DNA from: Chthoniobacterales bacterium
GTDB lineage: Bacteria > Verrucomicrobiota > Verrucomicrobiia > Chthoniobacterales > UBA10450
Assembly (NCBI GenBank): GCA_003244145.1
Contig: QHBM01000156.1
Span: 16,214-80,213 of the forward strand
Length of the DNA stretch: 64,000 nt
Reading direction: 5' to 3'
Part shown: positions 1-8,768 of the stretch, in pieces
Numbering within the stretch: the first letter of the stretch is position 1
Layout of the letters: each line of letters begins with the position of its first letter
Position numbers and translations under genes: made by a program
The notes under the pieces: generated by a model
What the model was told of the DNA's origin: nothing
What the model saw: the letters and a program-made list of their open reading frames with translations, nothing else
The model's database searches: none

Positions 1-12
1 TCTCTGAAGCTC

Positions 13-30
13 GTCACACAAACGTCACAC
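13..30 (+). promoter_or_regulatory. Pho box (PhoB operator) upstream of pstC
   Basis: Two identical heptamers GTCACAC lie at 13-19 and 24-30, separated by AAAC, giving the 11-bp repeat period of a classical PhoB-binding Pho box (CTGTCAT-N4-CTGTCAT type). They sit about 50 bp upstream of the pstC start codon. Matching 11-bp-period repeats occur before both pstS-like transcription units in this window, which supports the reading. No convincing -10 hexamer is visible immediately downstream. Confidence 0.7.
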
Positions 31-80
31 TAAACCAATTGCCGGAGGGCTGACGCTTCCGCGAAAGTGGCTCCCGCATT

Positions 81-1673
81 ATGGAAGGCGTCGCTGATCC
101 CCGCATTCTCATTCCGGCGCGAAGCACATCGCGCCGCACCCAGGTCGTAGTCGAACAAGGCATCAAAGCGTTCTTCGGCGGCAACGCGCTCGTTGCTGTC
201 GTCGTGCTCGCACTGATCACCATTTTCCTTTTCCGCGAAGGCTTCGGATTTTTCGGACAAAACTTGGCGAACCTTCGGCTTTATCGGCAGGCCGGTCTCG
301 AATACGTCGATATCATTCGCGGCGTTTCCATGGAGCACGAATCGCTCTCGCGAAAATTGAGTGAGATCCGGTTGCGCGAGGTGCGGACGATGGAAAAGCG
401 GAACGTTCCGCTCGAGGAAATCAACGCCAAACTCGCGCCCTTCGATCAGTTCGCGTCTAGTTTCAGCGATACCGCGGAGACTTTACACAGCCTCGTTTCC
501 GACCTGACCGAGAAGGCCAGCGCCTTGAAAGAAAAACTTTTCGCGCAGGCGGAATTGCTCGCGCAACGCTCCCAGCTCGAGCGGGCGGGCGCTCAGGCCG
601 AAGCGGCCAGGATCGTCGTGCCCGAGGTTGATCGTACCGCGGCCCTCGCGAGCCTCCATCAAGGCGCCGCCACGTATGAATCCGTCAGCGCCGACATGAC
701 GGCGAAGCTTTACAGTCTTTTCGCGGCGGCGCCGCCGCTGCCCGATCCGGCCGCGCAAAAAAACTTCGAGCAGTGGAAAACGCGGACGCGCGAATATCTC
801 GCCGCCTTGCCCGCGGCTTCCGAGAAGCTCCGGACCTGGTCGTCTGAAGCAGAAATTCCGTGGTATCGCTCGCTTAGTTCATTTCTCTTTGGCCGCGAAT
901 GGATCACGGCCAGTTTCTGGCAGGATTGGTATGGGATCATCCCTTTGCTGGTTGGATCGATCATGGTCTCGATTGTCGCGCTGGTGATCGCCGTGCCCTT
1001 GGGCGTCTCGTCCGCCATCTACGTCAGCGAAATCGCGTCGCGTCATGAGAAGCGGCTGATCAAGCCCTACATCGAATTCATCTCGGCGATTCCATCGGTC
1101 GTGCTCGGATTTTTCGGAATCGCGGTGGTCGGCCAAGCGGTCCGTGCCGCCTCGCAATCACATTTTTTTAAGTGGGTCTCGTTTTTCCCGATCAGCGAGC
1201 GGTTGAATATTTTTACCGCCGGCTGCCTGCTCGCCCTTATGGCGGTGCCGACAATTTTCACCCTCTCGGAAGATGCGTTGCGCAATGTGCCGCGCGGATT
1301 CAAGGAAGCATCCTACGCACTCGGCGCGAACCGCCTCCAAACCATCGGCCGCGTTCTGGTGCCGGCGTCGCTCTCGGGAATTGTCTCGGCTATTCTTCTG
1401 GGCCTCGGCCGCGTCATCGGCGAGACGATGGTGGTGCTGCTTTGCGCGGGAAACCGGATCGCGATTCCAGATTTCACGCAGGGCCTTGGCGCGATCTTCC
1501 AGCCCGTGCACACGATGACGGGAATTATCGCGCAGGAGATGGGCGAGGTGGTGCGCGGCAGCACCCATTACCGCGCGCTATTCATGGTGGGCCTCGTGCT
1601 TTTCACGATCACGCTCGGGATCAATTATCTCGCGCAGAAATTGGTGACGCGTTTTCGGATGAGCATCGGGTGA
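81..1673 (+). CDS. pstC: phosphate ABC transporter permease PstC
   Basis: Inner-membrane permease of the high-affinity phosphate importer, partner of PstA and the PstB ATPase. After a first membrane helix near residues 33-53, an unusually long hydrophilic segment (about residues 60-285) precedes the five-helix binding-protein-dependent transport domain (about 290-525). The EAA-type cytoplasmic loop is visible ([13 protein letters not shown]...). At 530 residues it is much longer than the roughly 320-residue enterobacterial PstC. The extra length is the charged, partly helical insert after TM1, which is known in several long-form PstC proteins. The ATG at 81 follows the Pho box and opens the operon pstC-pstA-pstB-phoU. 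Confidence 0.93.
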   Translation: MEGVADPRILIPARSTSRRTQVVVEQGIKAFFGGNALVAVVVLALITIFLFREGFGFFGQNLANLRLYRQAGLEYVDIIRGVSMEHESLSRKLSEIRLREVRTMEKRNVPLEEINAKLAPFDQFASSFSDTAETLHSLVSDLTEKASALKEKLFAQAELLAQRSQLERAGAQAEAARIVVPEVDRTAALASLHQGAATYESVSADMTAKLYSLFAAAPPLPDPAAQKNFEQWKTRTREYLAALPAASEKLRTWSSEAEIPWYRSLSSFLFGREWITASFWQDWYGIIPLLVGSIMVSIVALVIAVPLGVSSAIYVSEIASRHEKRLIKPYIEFISAIPSVVLGFFGIAVVGQAVRAASQSHFFKWVSFFPISERLNIFTAGCLLALMAVPTIFTLSEDALRNVPRGFKEASYALGANRLQTIGRVLVPASLSGIVSAILLGLGRVIGETMVVLLCAGNRIAIPDFTQGLGAIFQPVHTMTGIIAQEMGEVVRGSTHYRALFMVGLVLFTITLGINYLAQKLVTRFRMSIG

Positions 1674-1683
1674 AGGAAAAAAC

Positions 1684-1762
1684 GAGGATGGAGGATAGAG
1701 GATTGAGAATAGAAGAGCATCGCGGCGGGTCGCCATCCGCCATCCTCCACTCTCCATCCTTG
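1684..1762. repeat. dispersed intergenic repeat embedded in the pstC-pstA junction
   Basis: A purine-rich segment, GAGGATGGAGGAT (1684-1696) followed by AGAGGATTGAGAATAG, faces a pyrimidine-rich segment whose ATCCGCCATCCTC (1735-1747) is its reverse complement with one mismatch. The composition (GGAGGAT, GGATTGAGAAT) differs from the surrounding GC-rich coding sequence. It recurs in related form at 20662-20719. Such elements are typical dispersed intergenic repeats in Verrucomicrobiota and Planctomycetota. Here it lies where the pstA start would be and is read in frame into pstA. Confidence 0.6.
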
Positions 1763-2767
1763 AGGCGGCGCGGCCGGCTGCTCGAAAAAACGCTCTTCTG
1801 GCTCTTTCGCCTCGCCACTTACTTCGTGCTCGCGTGCGCGACTTACATCTTTCTCGACATCGGCATCAAGGGCGGCCGCACGGTTTTCACCAGCAAAGCG
1901 CCCTTCATCAATGTCCCTTTCCTGACCGAGCCGCCCCAGACTCTTTACGTTTTCGATTTCGAAGGGAAAAAGCAGACCTTAAGCGACCGGCAATTTCGCG
2001 AATGGAAAGTCACGCATCCTGGCGTCTCCGTCGAGGCAAGCAGCATCGCGTATTCAGCCGGCGGCATCTGGCCCTGCATCGTCGGCACGGCGCTGCTGGT
2101 CGTCGGCTCGATGATCCTCGCGCTCGGCATTGGCGTGAGCAGCGCGATTTACCTCAGCGAATATAGCCGCAACGGCCGGTGGATCCGGCTCGTCCGAATC
2201 GCCATTCTGAATTTGGCCGGGGTGCCGTCGATCGTCTTCGGGCTTTTCGGTTTTGGATTGTTCGTCATTTTCTTCGGCTGGAATGTTTCGTTGATCGCCG
2301 GGTGGTTCACGCTCGGCTTGATGGTGCTGCCGGCGATCATCACCGCGAGCGAAGAATCATTGCGCGCCGTGCCGCAGGGTTTGCGCGAGGGCTCACTCGC
2401 GCTCGGCGCCAGCAAATGGCAGACGATTCGCAAAAACGTTCTGCCTTACGCGATGCCCGGAATTCTGACTTCGTCGATTCTCGGCATCGCTCGCGTGGCC
2501 GGCGAAACGGCGCCGATCATGTTCACCGCGGCTTACGCGATGAAAGATGAAATGCCCTGGCAGGTGCAGCGCATGACCGATTTCTTTTTCCAGGGCGTAA
2601 TGGCCCTGCCGTATCATATTTACGTCGTTAGCTCGAAGATTCCGCAGAATGAATACACCGCGCGGGTCCAGTACGGCAGCGCGTTCGTCTTTCTTTTTCT
2701 CGTGATGCTGATCGCGCTAACGTCAATTGTGTTGCGAGAGCGAAGTAGGAGTCGTCTATCATGGTAA
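1688..2767 (+). CDS. pstA: phosphate ABC transporter permease PstA
   Basis: Second permease subunit of the Pst phosphate importer. TM1 is near residues 35-60 ([17 protein letters not shown]), then a periplasmic segment, then the five-helix permease domain with its EAA loop ([14 protein letters not shown]). Conserved PstA features include [13 protein letters not shown] and the GETAPI motif. The reading frame is open upstream into pstC, but homology begins only after about residue 25. The ATG at 1688 lies inside a dispersed repeat, so the first 24 residues may be repeat-derived. TTG at 1760 is the best alternative start. The last seven bases (ATGGTAA) overlap the pstB start, implying translational coupling. 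Confidence 0.9.
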   Translation: MEDRGLRIEEHRGGSPSAILHSPSLRRRGRLLEKTLFWLFRLATYFVLACATYIFLDIGIKGGRTVFTSKAPFINVPFLTEPPQTLYVFDFEGKKQTLSDRQFREWKVTHPGVSVEASSIAYSAGGIWPCIVGTALLVVGSMILALGIGVSSAIYLSEYSRNGRWIRLVRIAILNLAGVPSIVFGLFGFGLFVIFFGWNVSLIAGWFTLGLMVLPAIITASEESLRAVPQGLREGSLALGASKWQTIRKNVLPYAMPGILTSSILGIARVAGETAPIMFTAAYAMKDEMPWQVQRMTDFFFQGVMALPYHIYVVSSKIPQNEYTARVQYGSAFVFLFLVMLIALTSIVLRERSRSRLSW

Positions 2768-3600
2768 CCGTCCTCGATATGCCGGAAACAACTTCACCGA
2801 TTACCCTCAACCAGCCGGCGCCAGCGCCGGAGCCGGAAGTCGAACGCGGTATGATCGAGATCGACCGGCTCGGTTTCGCCTACGGCAATCACCAGGTTTT
2901 GCACGATGTGAGCCTGAGCATTCCCGCTCGCGCGGTGACCGCGTTCATTGGGCCGTCGGGTTGCGGCAAGACCACGCTCTTGCGTTGTCTCAACCGCATG
3001 AACGATCTCATCGATAGCGCGCGGATCACGGGAGGCGCGATCCGCATCGAAGGCGTGGACATCAATGCGCCGAGCGTGGACGTGGTCGATCTGCGGCGGC
3101 GTGTCGGCATGGTCTTCCAAAAATCCAATCCATTTCCGAAATCGATTTACGATAACGTCGCTTACGGGTTGCGCATTGCGGGAGTCACCAAGCGCGCGTT
3201 GATCGACGAGGCGGTCGAAAGAAGTCTGCGCTCCGCCGCTCTCTGGGATGAGGTGAAAGACCGGCTGCACGTGAGCGGCTATGGTCTTTCGGGTGGTCAG
3301 CAGCAGCGTCTCTGCATTGCGCGCGCCCTCGCAGTCGAGCCGGAGATTGTCTTAATGGACGAGCCTTGTTCCGCTCTCGATCCGATCGCCACCGCGAAAG
3401 TGGAAGAGTTGATCCGGCAATTAAAGCAGCAGTACACCATCGTCATCGTCACTCACAACATGCAACAGGCTGGCCGCTGCTCGGACCACACGGCCTTCTT
3501 CTATCTCGGCCGCTTGATTGAATTCGATCTCACCACGAAAATCTTTTCCAACCCAGGCCAGCGCCAAACCGAGGAATATATCACCGGCCGTTTCGGTTAA
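2761..3600 (+). CDS. pstB: phosphate ABC transporter ATP-binding protein PstB
   Basis: ATPase that powers the PstCA channel. Walker A is GPSGCGKTT (residues 64-72), the Q-loop is [11 protein letters not shown], the ABC signature is LSGGQ (176-180), Walker B is IVLMDE (196-201) with the following CSALDP D-loop, and the switch histidine is in IVTHNM. The C-terminal YITGRFG is the standard PstB ending. At 279 residues it has a Pro-rich N-terminal extension of about 30 residues compared with the usual 250-260. The ATG overlaps the end of pstA by 7 bp. Confidence 0.97.
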   Translation: MVTVLDMPETTSPITLNQPAPAPEPEVERGMIEIDRLGFAYGNHQVLHDVSLSIPARAVTAFIGPSGCGKTTLLRCLNRMNDLIDSARITGGAIRIEGVDINAPSVDVVDLRRRVGMVFQKSNPFPKSIYDNVAYGLRIAGVTKRALIDEAVERSLRSAALWDEVKDRLHVSGYGLSGGQQQRLCIARALAVEPEIVLMDEPCSALDPIATAKVEELIRQLKQQYTIVIVTHNMQQAGRCSDHTAFFYLGRLIEFDLTTKIFSNPGQRQTEEYITGRFG

Positions 3601-3616
3601 TGGACCTCAACACCCC

Positions 3617-4309
3617 ATGATCGCACCCAATCACATCCTCGCCACTTTTGACGAAGCGCTCTCGTCCCTGCGCAACAGCGTCCTCATGATGTCGAGCCTG
3701 ACCGAACGCAGCCTCGACCGCGCGATCACGGGCCTGCTCCAGCGCGATGACGAACTTTGCGCGATCGCGATCGCGGACGACGAAGAAATCGATCAACTGG
3801 AAAAGCAGGTCGATAAAGACGGCATCGATTTACTCCTCCGGTTTCAACCCGTCGCGTCCGATCTGCGCCGCGTCGTCTCCGCGATGAAACTTTCCTCAAA
3901 TCTCGAGCGGATGGCCGACCAGGGGACGAACATCGCGAGGCGGGCGCGCAAGCTGAATCAACATCCCGCGTTGCCGGAGGCGGAATTGATCAAGCCGATG
4001 TACACGCACGCGATGGCGATGTTCAAGGACGCGATCGATGCCTACGTGCGCGAGGATGTGCAGCTCGCCCGCGCCGTCGTTCCGCGCGACCAGGCCTTGG
4101 ACGATATGAACAGTGCGGCAGGCCGCCGGCTGATCGATCGAATGGCGGAAGACCCGGGGCAGCTTCGCGGCTACCTGAATTTAATTTTTGTTTCGCGCTG
4201 TCTCGAACGCGTCGGCGATCACGCCACCAACATGGCGGAAGACGCCGTTTACGCGGCGGCGGCCGAAGACATCCGGCATCAGCATTCCGCCTACGCGGAA
4301 AGCAAATAG
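3617..4309 (+). CDS. phoU: phosphate transport regulatory protein PhoU
   Basis: Cytoplasmic negative regulator that links Pst transport activity to the PhoR/PhoB two-component system. The 230-residue product shows two tandem three-helix PhoU repeats. Each carries the metal-binding E/DxxxD-type signature: SSNLERMADQGTNIAR around residue 95, and SRCLERVGDHATNMAEDAVY around 200. ATG 3617 was chosen because homology begins here, 16 bp after the pstB stop. The in-frame upstream extension overlaps pstB and has no homology. It is last in the pstCAB-phoU operon, followed by a hairpin terminator. Confidence 0.95.
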   Translation: MIAPNHILATFDEALSSLRNSVLMMSSLTERSLDRAITGLLQRDDELCAIAIADDEEIDQLEKQVDKDGIDLLLRFQPVASDLRRVVSAMKLSSNLERMADQGTNIARRARKLNQHPALPEAELIKPMYTHAMAMFKDAIDAYVREDVQLARAVVPRDQALDDMNSAAGRRLIDRMAEDPGQLRGYLNLIFVSRCLERVGDHATNMAEDAVYAAAAEDIRHQHSAYAESK

Positions 4310-4340
4310 TTCGCGGCGGGAAGTGTGGCAGAATCTGTCT

Positions 4341-4360
4341 GGCGCCAGGCGGCGCCTTTT
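4341..4360 (+). terminator. rho-independent terminator after phoU
   Basis: Stem GGCGCC (4341-4346), loop AGGC, stem GGCGCC (4351-4356), then TTTT. It lies 31 bp after the phoU stop codon and just before the pstS promoter region, so it probably separates pstCAB-phoU from pstS transcription. Confidence 0.6.
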
Positions 4361-4378
4361 AGTTCACCTGATTGTCAC
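4361..4378 (+). promoter_or_regulatory. probable Pho box upstream of pstS
   Basis: AGTTCAC (4361-4367) and TTGTCAC (4372-4378) are related heptamers with a 4-bp spacer and an 11-bp period, 53 bp before the pstS ATG. The match is weaker than the box before pstC, but the position and spacing are the same. Confidence 0.5.
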
Positions 4379-4431
4379 TTGGCCGCCGCGGGATCATGAG
4401 GGATTAGGCGTTACACCTAACAACCCAACCT

Positions 4432-5250
4432 ATGAAAACGAAATTCGTCGCTCTCCTCTCCGCTTTCGGTCTGATCTGCTCTTCCACCGCGGTGCACGCC
4501 GAGCGCCTCGTCATCAAGGGGTCGGATACGCTCGGGGCAAAGCTGGTCCCGCAATTAGCCGAGCAATTCAAAACGCAACAGCCCGATGCCACGTTCGATA
4601 TCGCAGCGGAGGGATCGACCACCGGTTTTGCGGCGTTGATCGACAGCACCGCGCAGATCGGCATGGCCAGCAGGCCCGCGAAGCCTGAAGAGATCGCGGC
4701 GGCAAAAGCGAAAAACGTGACGTTGAAAGTGACGATCGTTGCTTATGACGGCGTGGCCGTGATCGTGAACGCGGCGAACCCGATCAAGAATCTGACCAAG
4801 AAACAGGTCGAACAAATCTTCACCGGCGAAGTCGCTGATTGGAGCGCGGTGGGCGGTTCCGGCGGTGCGATCTCGATCTACACCCGCAACACTTCTTCCG
4901 GGACCTACTCGGAGTTCAAAGAGCTCGCGATGAAAAAACGCGATTACGCGCCTTCCGCGCAGAAGATGGCCGGCAACGAACAAATCGCAGCGGAAGTAGG
5001 AAAGAATCCGAACGGGGTCGGCTACGTCGGGCTCGCTTACACCAAGGCGCAAGGCATCAAGATTGTCTCGATCGATGGCGCGATGCCATCAGTCGATAGC
5101 GTGCAAAAGAAAAGCTATCCCTATGCGCGGCCGACTTTTTTTTATACGAATGGCGAACCGGCCGGCCTGGTGAAAGCATTCGTTGATTTCACCGTGGGCC
5201 CGGTGGGCCAGAAGATTGTGGGCGAGGCGGGGTTTGTTCCGATTAAGTAA
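4432..5250 (+). CDS. pstS: periplasmic phosphate-binding protein PstS-like
   Basis: Solute-binding component delivering phosphate to PstCA. A signal peptide (residues 1-23, cleavage after VHA) precedes a PBP-like-2 phosphate-binding domain. Characteristic segments are IKGSDTLG (phosphate-binding loop), AAEGSTTG, IGMASRPAK, and the hinge region YTRNTSSGTY. There is no lipobox, so it is probably a soluble periplasmic protein. At 272 residues it matches the short SphX/PstS class. It is separated from pstCAB-phoU by a terminator and has its own probable Pho box. A close paralogue lies at 11950-12762. Confidence 0.93.
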   Translation: MKTKFVALLSAFGLICSSTAVHAERLVIKGSDTLGAKLVPQLAEQFKTQQPDATFDIAAEGSTTGFAALIDSTAQIGMASRPAKPEEIAAAKAKNVTLKVTIVAYDGVAVIVNAANPIKNLTKKQVEQIFTGEVADWSAVGGSGGAISIYTRNTSSGTYSEFKELAMKKRDYAPSAQKMAGNEQIAAEVGKNPNGVGYVGLAYTKAQGIKIVSIDGAMPSVDSVQKKSYPYARPTFFYTNGEPAGLVKAFVDFTVGPVGQKIVGEAGFVPIK

Positions 5251-5274
5251 GCGATCGAGGCATCGAACTCCTCA

Positions 5275-5400
5275 GTGAAATCCAACGTACTTTTCATCTG
5301 CGTTCATAACAACGCCCGCAGCCAGATGGCGGAAGCGTGGCTCAATCACATCTGCGGCGATATCCGCGCGAAAATCGAGCAGAGGTGCGCCGAGGTTTGA
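5275..5400 (+). pseudogene. arsenate reductase (arsC) fragment
   Basis: A GTG-initiated 41-codon frame encodes the start of a low-molecular-weight phosphatase-type arsenate reductase. [20 protein letters not shown] carries the P-loop CX5R and is nearly identical to residues 5-24 of the intact ArsC at 10298-10753. After about 30 residues homology is lost. A frameshifted continuation (the +1 frame reads [11 protein letters not shown], resembling [11 protein letters not shown]) suggests decay, then a stop at 5400. It lies 24 bp after pstS and overlaps the start of the next gene. I read it as the remnant of an arsC once linked to pstS. Confidence 0.75.
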
Positions 5401-6170
5401 ACGCCACACCAGATCGCTCTTCGTCAGACATTGCCACGGTCGCTGCCATCGGCGCGCTGTGCTATATCGTCGCCGATGTCGTTCATGAAGCCATCGGACA
5501 CGGTGGCGCCTGTCTCGCCACGGGCGGCAGGATCATTCTCCTTACGTCCGTCTTTTTCCGCAGCGATCCCGGTTCACGTCTAGTCGACGCGGCGGGACCA
5601 GGTGCGAATCTCGTCGCCGGACTTTTCCTGCTCGGCTTATCCAAGCGCGCGCGGCCCGGCGCGACAGGTTTTTTCCTTCTCCTCGCCGCCGCTTTCAATC
5701 TTTTCTGGTGCGCGGGTTACTTTCTTTATTCCGGCGCGAGCAACCAAGGCGATTGGGCGCTGGTCATCCGCGATTGGCCGCCGCCCATCCTCTGGAGAAC
5801 CATCTTGTTCCTGCTTGGCCTTGTGCTTTACACCTTCTCGATTCGGCAAACCATTCGCGGCCTCGCGCGCCTTGGTGATCAGCCAGGCACTCGGGCGAAT
5901 ACGACGCGTCTGTTCTTCATTCCGTACTTTGCCGCCGGACTTACCGCCTGTGCCGTCGCCTTGTTCGATCGATTCCAGACCGGCGAAGCTTTGGTTGGAG
6001 CATTCCGAGAAGCGTTTCTCGCTAACGTGGTCCTCTCGATGATGCCACGTTGGCTTTCGAGAACATCGAACATCGCGCCTCTTATCTCGCGCCAGCCGCG
6101 CTGGATCGTCGCCGCTGTTATCGCGCTTGTCCTTTTCTCCCTAACGATGGGCCGCGGCTACCGATTGTAA
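5397..6170 (+). CDS. multi-pass membrane protein with HExxGH motif, function unknown
   Basis: About 257 residues with roughly six hydrophobic segments. Near residue 25 it has [12 protein letters not shown], an H-E-x-x-G-H pattern followed by a Gly-rich turn, which recalls the zinc site of membrane metalloproteases but is one residue longer than HExxH. The frame is open upstream to GTG 5337, but that stretch is the arsC remnant. TTG 5397, overlapping the arsC-fragment stop, is the more likely start. I cannot assign a family. The neighbours are phosphate genes on one side and the CHAD-CYTH pair on the other strand. Confidence 0.65.
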   Translation: MNATPDRSSSDIATVAAIGALCYIVADVVHEAIGHGGACLATGGRIILLTSVFFRSDPGSRLVDAAGPGANLVAGLFLLGLSKRARPGATGFFLLLAAAFNLFWCAGYFLYSGASNQGDWALVIRDWPPPILWRTILFLLGLVLYTFSIRQTIRGLARLGDQPGTRANTTRLFFIPYFAAGLTACAVALFDRFQTGEALVGAFREAFLANVVLSMMPRWLSRTSNIAPLISRQPRWIVAAVIALVLFSLTMGRGYRL

Positions 6171-6195
6171 TGCCGGCAACCTGTTCCAAAGGAAA

Positions 6196-7122
6196 CTAGC
6201 TGACCAGCGCTTCCGCGACTGAGGGCGATGTGCCGCTCGCCCAATCGTCCAGCCATGTCGCTACCCGCGCGCCGAAATCTCGCGGGCGCTCCGCGAAAAA
6301 GCGCTCGCCCAGTTCAGCCGCGCCGCGTTGCAGATCGCCGGCGCTGACCTCGATCACCGCCAAAATTTTGTGGCCTTCCCGTTGCCACTCCGCCTTGCCG
6401 TTCTCGTCCCGCAGCCTCTGATCGAGGAAACTCAGGTCGTGCGCGCGCCCGAGCAAATCGCCTAACGAACGCAGCTCGCCGCTCAGAGTCTTCAACACGA
6501 CGGGATTGACCGGGCGCAGAATGCGCAGTTGATACCCAAGCGTTTTCGCTTCTGTGCGGAATTCATGGAACTTCGCGGCGGAGGAGGACGCTCTGGCCTC
6601 AGCGAGTGCGTCGCAGCCGCGTTTGTAGGTGACCTGAACGGCCCGGCGCAGTTGTTTGCAACTGAGTTGATTGACCGCCCATCCGTCGATCGCGGCCTTC
6701 GTTTCCTCCAGCATCGGGACCGCCTGCGTCTGCCATTCCGCGAAGGCCATGATGAAATTTTCCAATTCCAACATCAGCATTTTCTCCAGTTCGCGGTAGA
6801 GGCCACGGCCGCGCCGCTGGGTGATGTTCTGAAGTTGTCGCACCGTTTGCAGTCGCACTTCAGCGTCGCGAATGTCGGAGATCAGCCGGCCGGCATCGCG
6901 CAGGGAATGGTCCTGCCGTTCAAACAGGCCGTGCCCAATCTCCTTGCGCACGAGCCGCAAGGCCGCGCGCGCTTTCTTGAGATGTTTGCGCGTTTGATGA
7001 ACGGGCGTTTCATCGGTTTCCTTTTGGCCTTTGGCGATGGCGATGGCGTTCTCGATTTGTTTGCGGCAAATCCGGCGAAGTCCTTCGCCCAGTTTTTCGT
7101 CGTGTCGCAGTTCGTAGCTCAT
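6196..7122 (-). CDS. CHAD domain protein
   Basis: 308-residue cytoplasmic, helix-rich protein built of conserved histidine alpha-helical (CHAD) repeats. It shows VHQTRKHLKKARAALRLVR near residue 42 and KFHEFRTEAKTLGYQLRIL near 188, whose basic His/Arg/Lys faces bind polyphosphate in characterised CHAD proteins. It starts 8 bp after the CYTH gene ends and is probably cotranscribed with it. CHAD and CYTH domains are often fused or adjacent. Proximity to the pst genes fits a role in polyphosphate or inorganic phosphate handling, but that is inference. Confidence 0.9.
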   Translation of the reverse strand: MSYELRHDEKLGEGLRRICRKQIENAIAIAKGQKETDETPVHQTRKHLKKARAALRLVRKEIGHGLFERQDHSLRDAGRLISDIRDAEVRLQTVRQLQNITQRRGRGLYRELEKMLMLELENFIMAFAEWQTQAVPMLEETKAAIDGWAVNQLSCKQLRRAVQVTYKRGCDALAEARASSSAAKFHEFRTEAKTLGYQLRILRPVNPVVLKTLSGELRSLGDLLGRAHDLSFLDQRLRDENGKAEWQREGHKILAVIEVSAGDLQRGAAELGERFFAERPRDFGARVATWLDDWASGTSPSVAEALVS

Positions 7123-7130
7123 GATTCGAT

Positions 7131-7607
7131 CTATTCGCGTGCGAGTCTCACGTTGCTATAGCGTTTCCCCCCGGTGATTTCACGACTGAACCAAGCGGGC
7201 GGCTTAAACTTGCGGCACAGCGCAAGGCTCGGGAATTCCACCTCGGCAACGATCAAACCTTGATTCTGTCCGGAATAAATGTCGACCTCGATTATGAGAT
7301 TTCTCCACGGAATTTCGTAGCGCATTTTGCGCAATCGTCTCCCGGCCGTGGCTGGCCAGAGGGTGGCGAACTGCTGCGGGCTCAAACGGATTTCGCGTTC
7401 TTCCCGCGCGGCGCCGCGACCCACCTTGAAGGTCAGCGACGTGATTTTACCCTTCCTGCGCAGCCGAACGTGTCTCCCGCCGGGCTGGTTCGCGAGATAG
7501 CCCTGCGCGATTCTAAAATGCCGTGCCCGAAGAATCTCGACCGGCAGATGTTTGATCAGAAATTTTCGCTCGATCTCGCGCGACGAGACGTGATGGAGAC
7601 GAGGCAT
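7131..7607 (-). CDS. CYTH domain protein (triphosphate tunnel metalloenzyme)
   Basis: 158 residues. The EIERKFL signature (residues 11-17) that defines the CYTH/TTM superfamily is followed by alternating charged beta-strands: HVRLRRKG, LTFKVG, EEREIRL, LIIEVDIY and VAEVEFPS. The inward-facing Arg/Lys and Glu residues of the eight-stranded tunnel bind triphosphate and divalent metal. Likely substrates are inorganic triphosphate or another triphosphorylated compound, and the specific activity cannot be told from sequence. Translation probably starts at ATG 7607. It is the first gene of the CYTH-CHAD pair. Confidence 0.9.
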   Translation of the reverse strand: MPRLHHVSSREIERKFLIKHLPVEILRARHFRIAQGYLANQPGGRHVRLRRKGKITSLTFKVGRGAAREEREIRLSPQQFATLWPATAGRRLRKMRYEIPWRNLIIEVDIYSGQNQGLIVAEVEFPSLALCRKFKPPAWFSREITGGKRYSNVRLARE

Positions 7608-7811
7608 CCCGTCGACTCAATCTTCTCTCGGGCGAATCGCCAAGCTGTTTTGTCCCAACGCCACCGGTTTTTTCAATCCGCGCGCGCGAGCAGACTGGGC
7701 TCTTCGGGCGGGAGGAAATCGCGGAGCGCAGATCGGGGGAAGGGCGCTACAATTTTAGGATCGCTTCGCGTGCAGACGTTTTCTGGAGCATCGTGCGCGA
7801 GAATAGTCCGC

Positions 7812-8702
7812 ATGCTTGCTCCTCGCCTCTTTGCCGTCGCTGCCGTTCTCCTCGCTTTCGTCGCGCAGCCGATCGTCGCGCAGGATGTGTCCGCTCTCTT
7901 CACCCAGGCCCAGGAGTTGATGCGTCGGCAGCAATTCGCCGCGGCGGTCCCGTTGCTCGAGAAATGCGTGGCCGCGCAACCGGCCAGCTCAAAATTTCAC
8001 CAATGGCTTGGCCGCGCGCTTGGACTTCAGGCCGCGCAAAATGGCATCACTAGCAGCCTCATGAGCATCCGAAAGGTGAAGGCGGAACTCGAGAAAGCCA
8101 TCGCGCTCGATCCCAAGAATCTCCAGGCGCGCAACGATCTAGCCATTCTGTATCGCGCCCTGCCGGGGCTTTTCGGTGGGAGCAATGCGAAGGCCGCGGA
8201 GCAGGTTGCCATTATTCGAAAGGACGACCCCGCGCTGGCGTCGCAGATCGACGGCGATTTTCTCGCGGGCGACAAGAAGTACGATGCGGCCCTCGCAGCT
8301 TACAACGAGTCGCTCCGCTTGAATGGCGCCAATCCGATGACCCACGTCCGGATTTCGCTCGTTCACCAACAGAAAAAAGATTGGGAGAAAGCTTTTGCCG
8401 CGCTCGATCGCGGCCTGGCCATCGACGCGAACCATCCGCTACTGCTGTATCAGGTCGGCCGGGCCGCCGCCCTGAGTGGCCTGCAACTCGGCCGCGGCGA
8501 AAAATGCCTGCGCACTTACATCGCCATGCCGGTCCGCGAAGATTTGGAGAACCCGCCGATTGCGGCCGCGCATTTCCGGCTCGGTAATATCCTGGAAAAG
8601 AAAAGCGATCCGGCCGGCGCGCGCGCCGAATATGAAACGTCGCTCCAGATCGATCCGAAACAGAAACAGGCTCGCGAAGCGTTGGCGAAACTGAAGCGTT
8701 GA
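7812..8702 (+). CDS. secreted TPR-repeat protein
   Basis: 296 residues. An N-terminal signal peptide (MLAPRLFAVAAVLLAFVAQPIVAQD) is followed by at least five tetratricopeptide-like repeats, for example AVPLLEKCVAAQPASSKFHQWLGRAL, AIALDPKNLQARNDLAILYR and YETSLQIDPKQKQAREALAKL. TPR arrays mediate protein-protein interaction, and the partner is unknown. ATG 7812 was chosen because it begins the signal peptide. The frame is open much further upstream, but that region lies opposite the CYTH gene. It is followed by a strong hairpin terminator. Confidence 0.82.
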   Translation: MLAPRLFAVAAVLLAFVAQPIVAQDVSALFTQAQELMRRQQFAAAVPLLEKCVAAQPASSKFHQWLGRALGLQAAQNGITSSLMSIRKVKAELEKAIALDPKNLQARNDLAILYRALPGLFGGSNAKAAEQVAIIRKDDPALASQIDGDFLAGDKKYDAALAAYNESLRLNGANPMTHVRISLVHQQKKDWEKAFAALDRGLAIDANHPLLLYQVGRAAALSGLQLGRGEKCLRTYIAMPVREDLENPPIAAAHFRLGNILEKKSDPAGARAEYETSLQIDPKQKQAREALAKLKR

Positions 8703-8719
8703 CTTTGGAAAAACGAAAA

Positions 8720-8746
8720 CCCCCGCCGGATTTTATCCAGCGGGGG
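8720..8746. terminator. bidirectional hairpin terminator
   Basis: CCCCCGC (8720-8726) pairs with GCGGGGG (8740-8746), with inner GGA/TCC pairing around a TTTTA loop. It is preceded by AAAACGAAAA and followed by CTCGTTT. It sits between the convergent TPR gene (plus) and the small Cys-rich peptide gene (minus) and could end transcription from both. Confidence 0.75.
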
Positions 8747-8768
8747 CTCGTTTAACTATCAGCCGCGC

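Noticed and set aside
1172..2767. Long upstream extensions of pstA, the TPR gene (from 7260), DUF2891 (to 36664), the cupin (from 36093) and the methyltransferase (from 31057)
   Set aside because: The extra residues overlap other genes or regulatory DNA and lack homology; shorter starts at signal peptides or domain borders were used.
5397..6170. Reading HEAIGH as an M50-type HExxH protease
   Set aside because: The second histidine is one position too far, so the motif does not match HExxH; kept as unknown.
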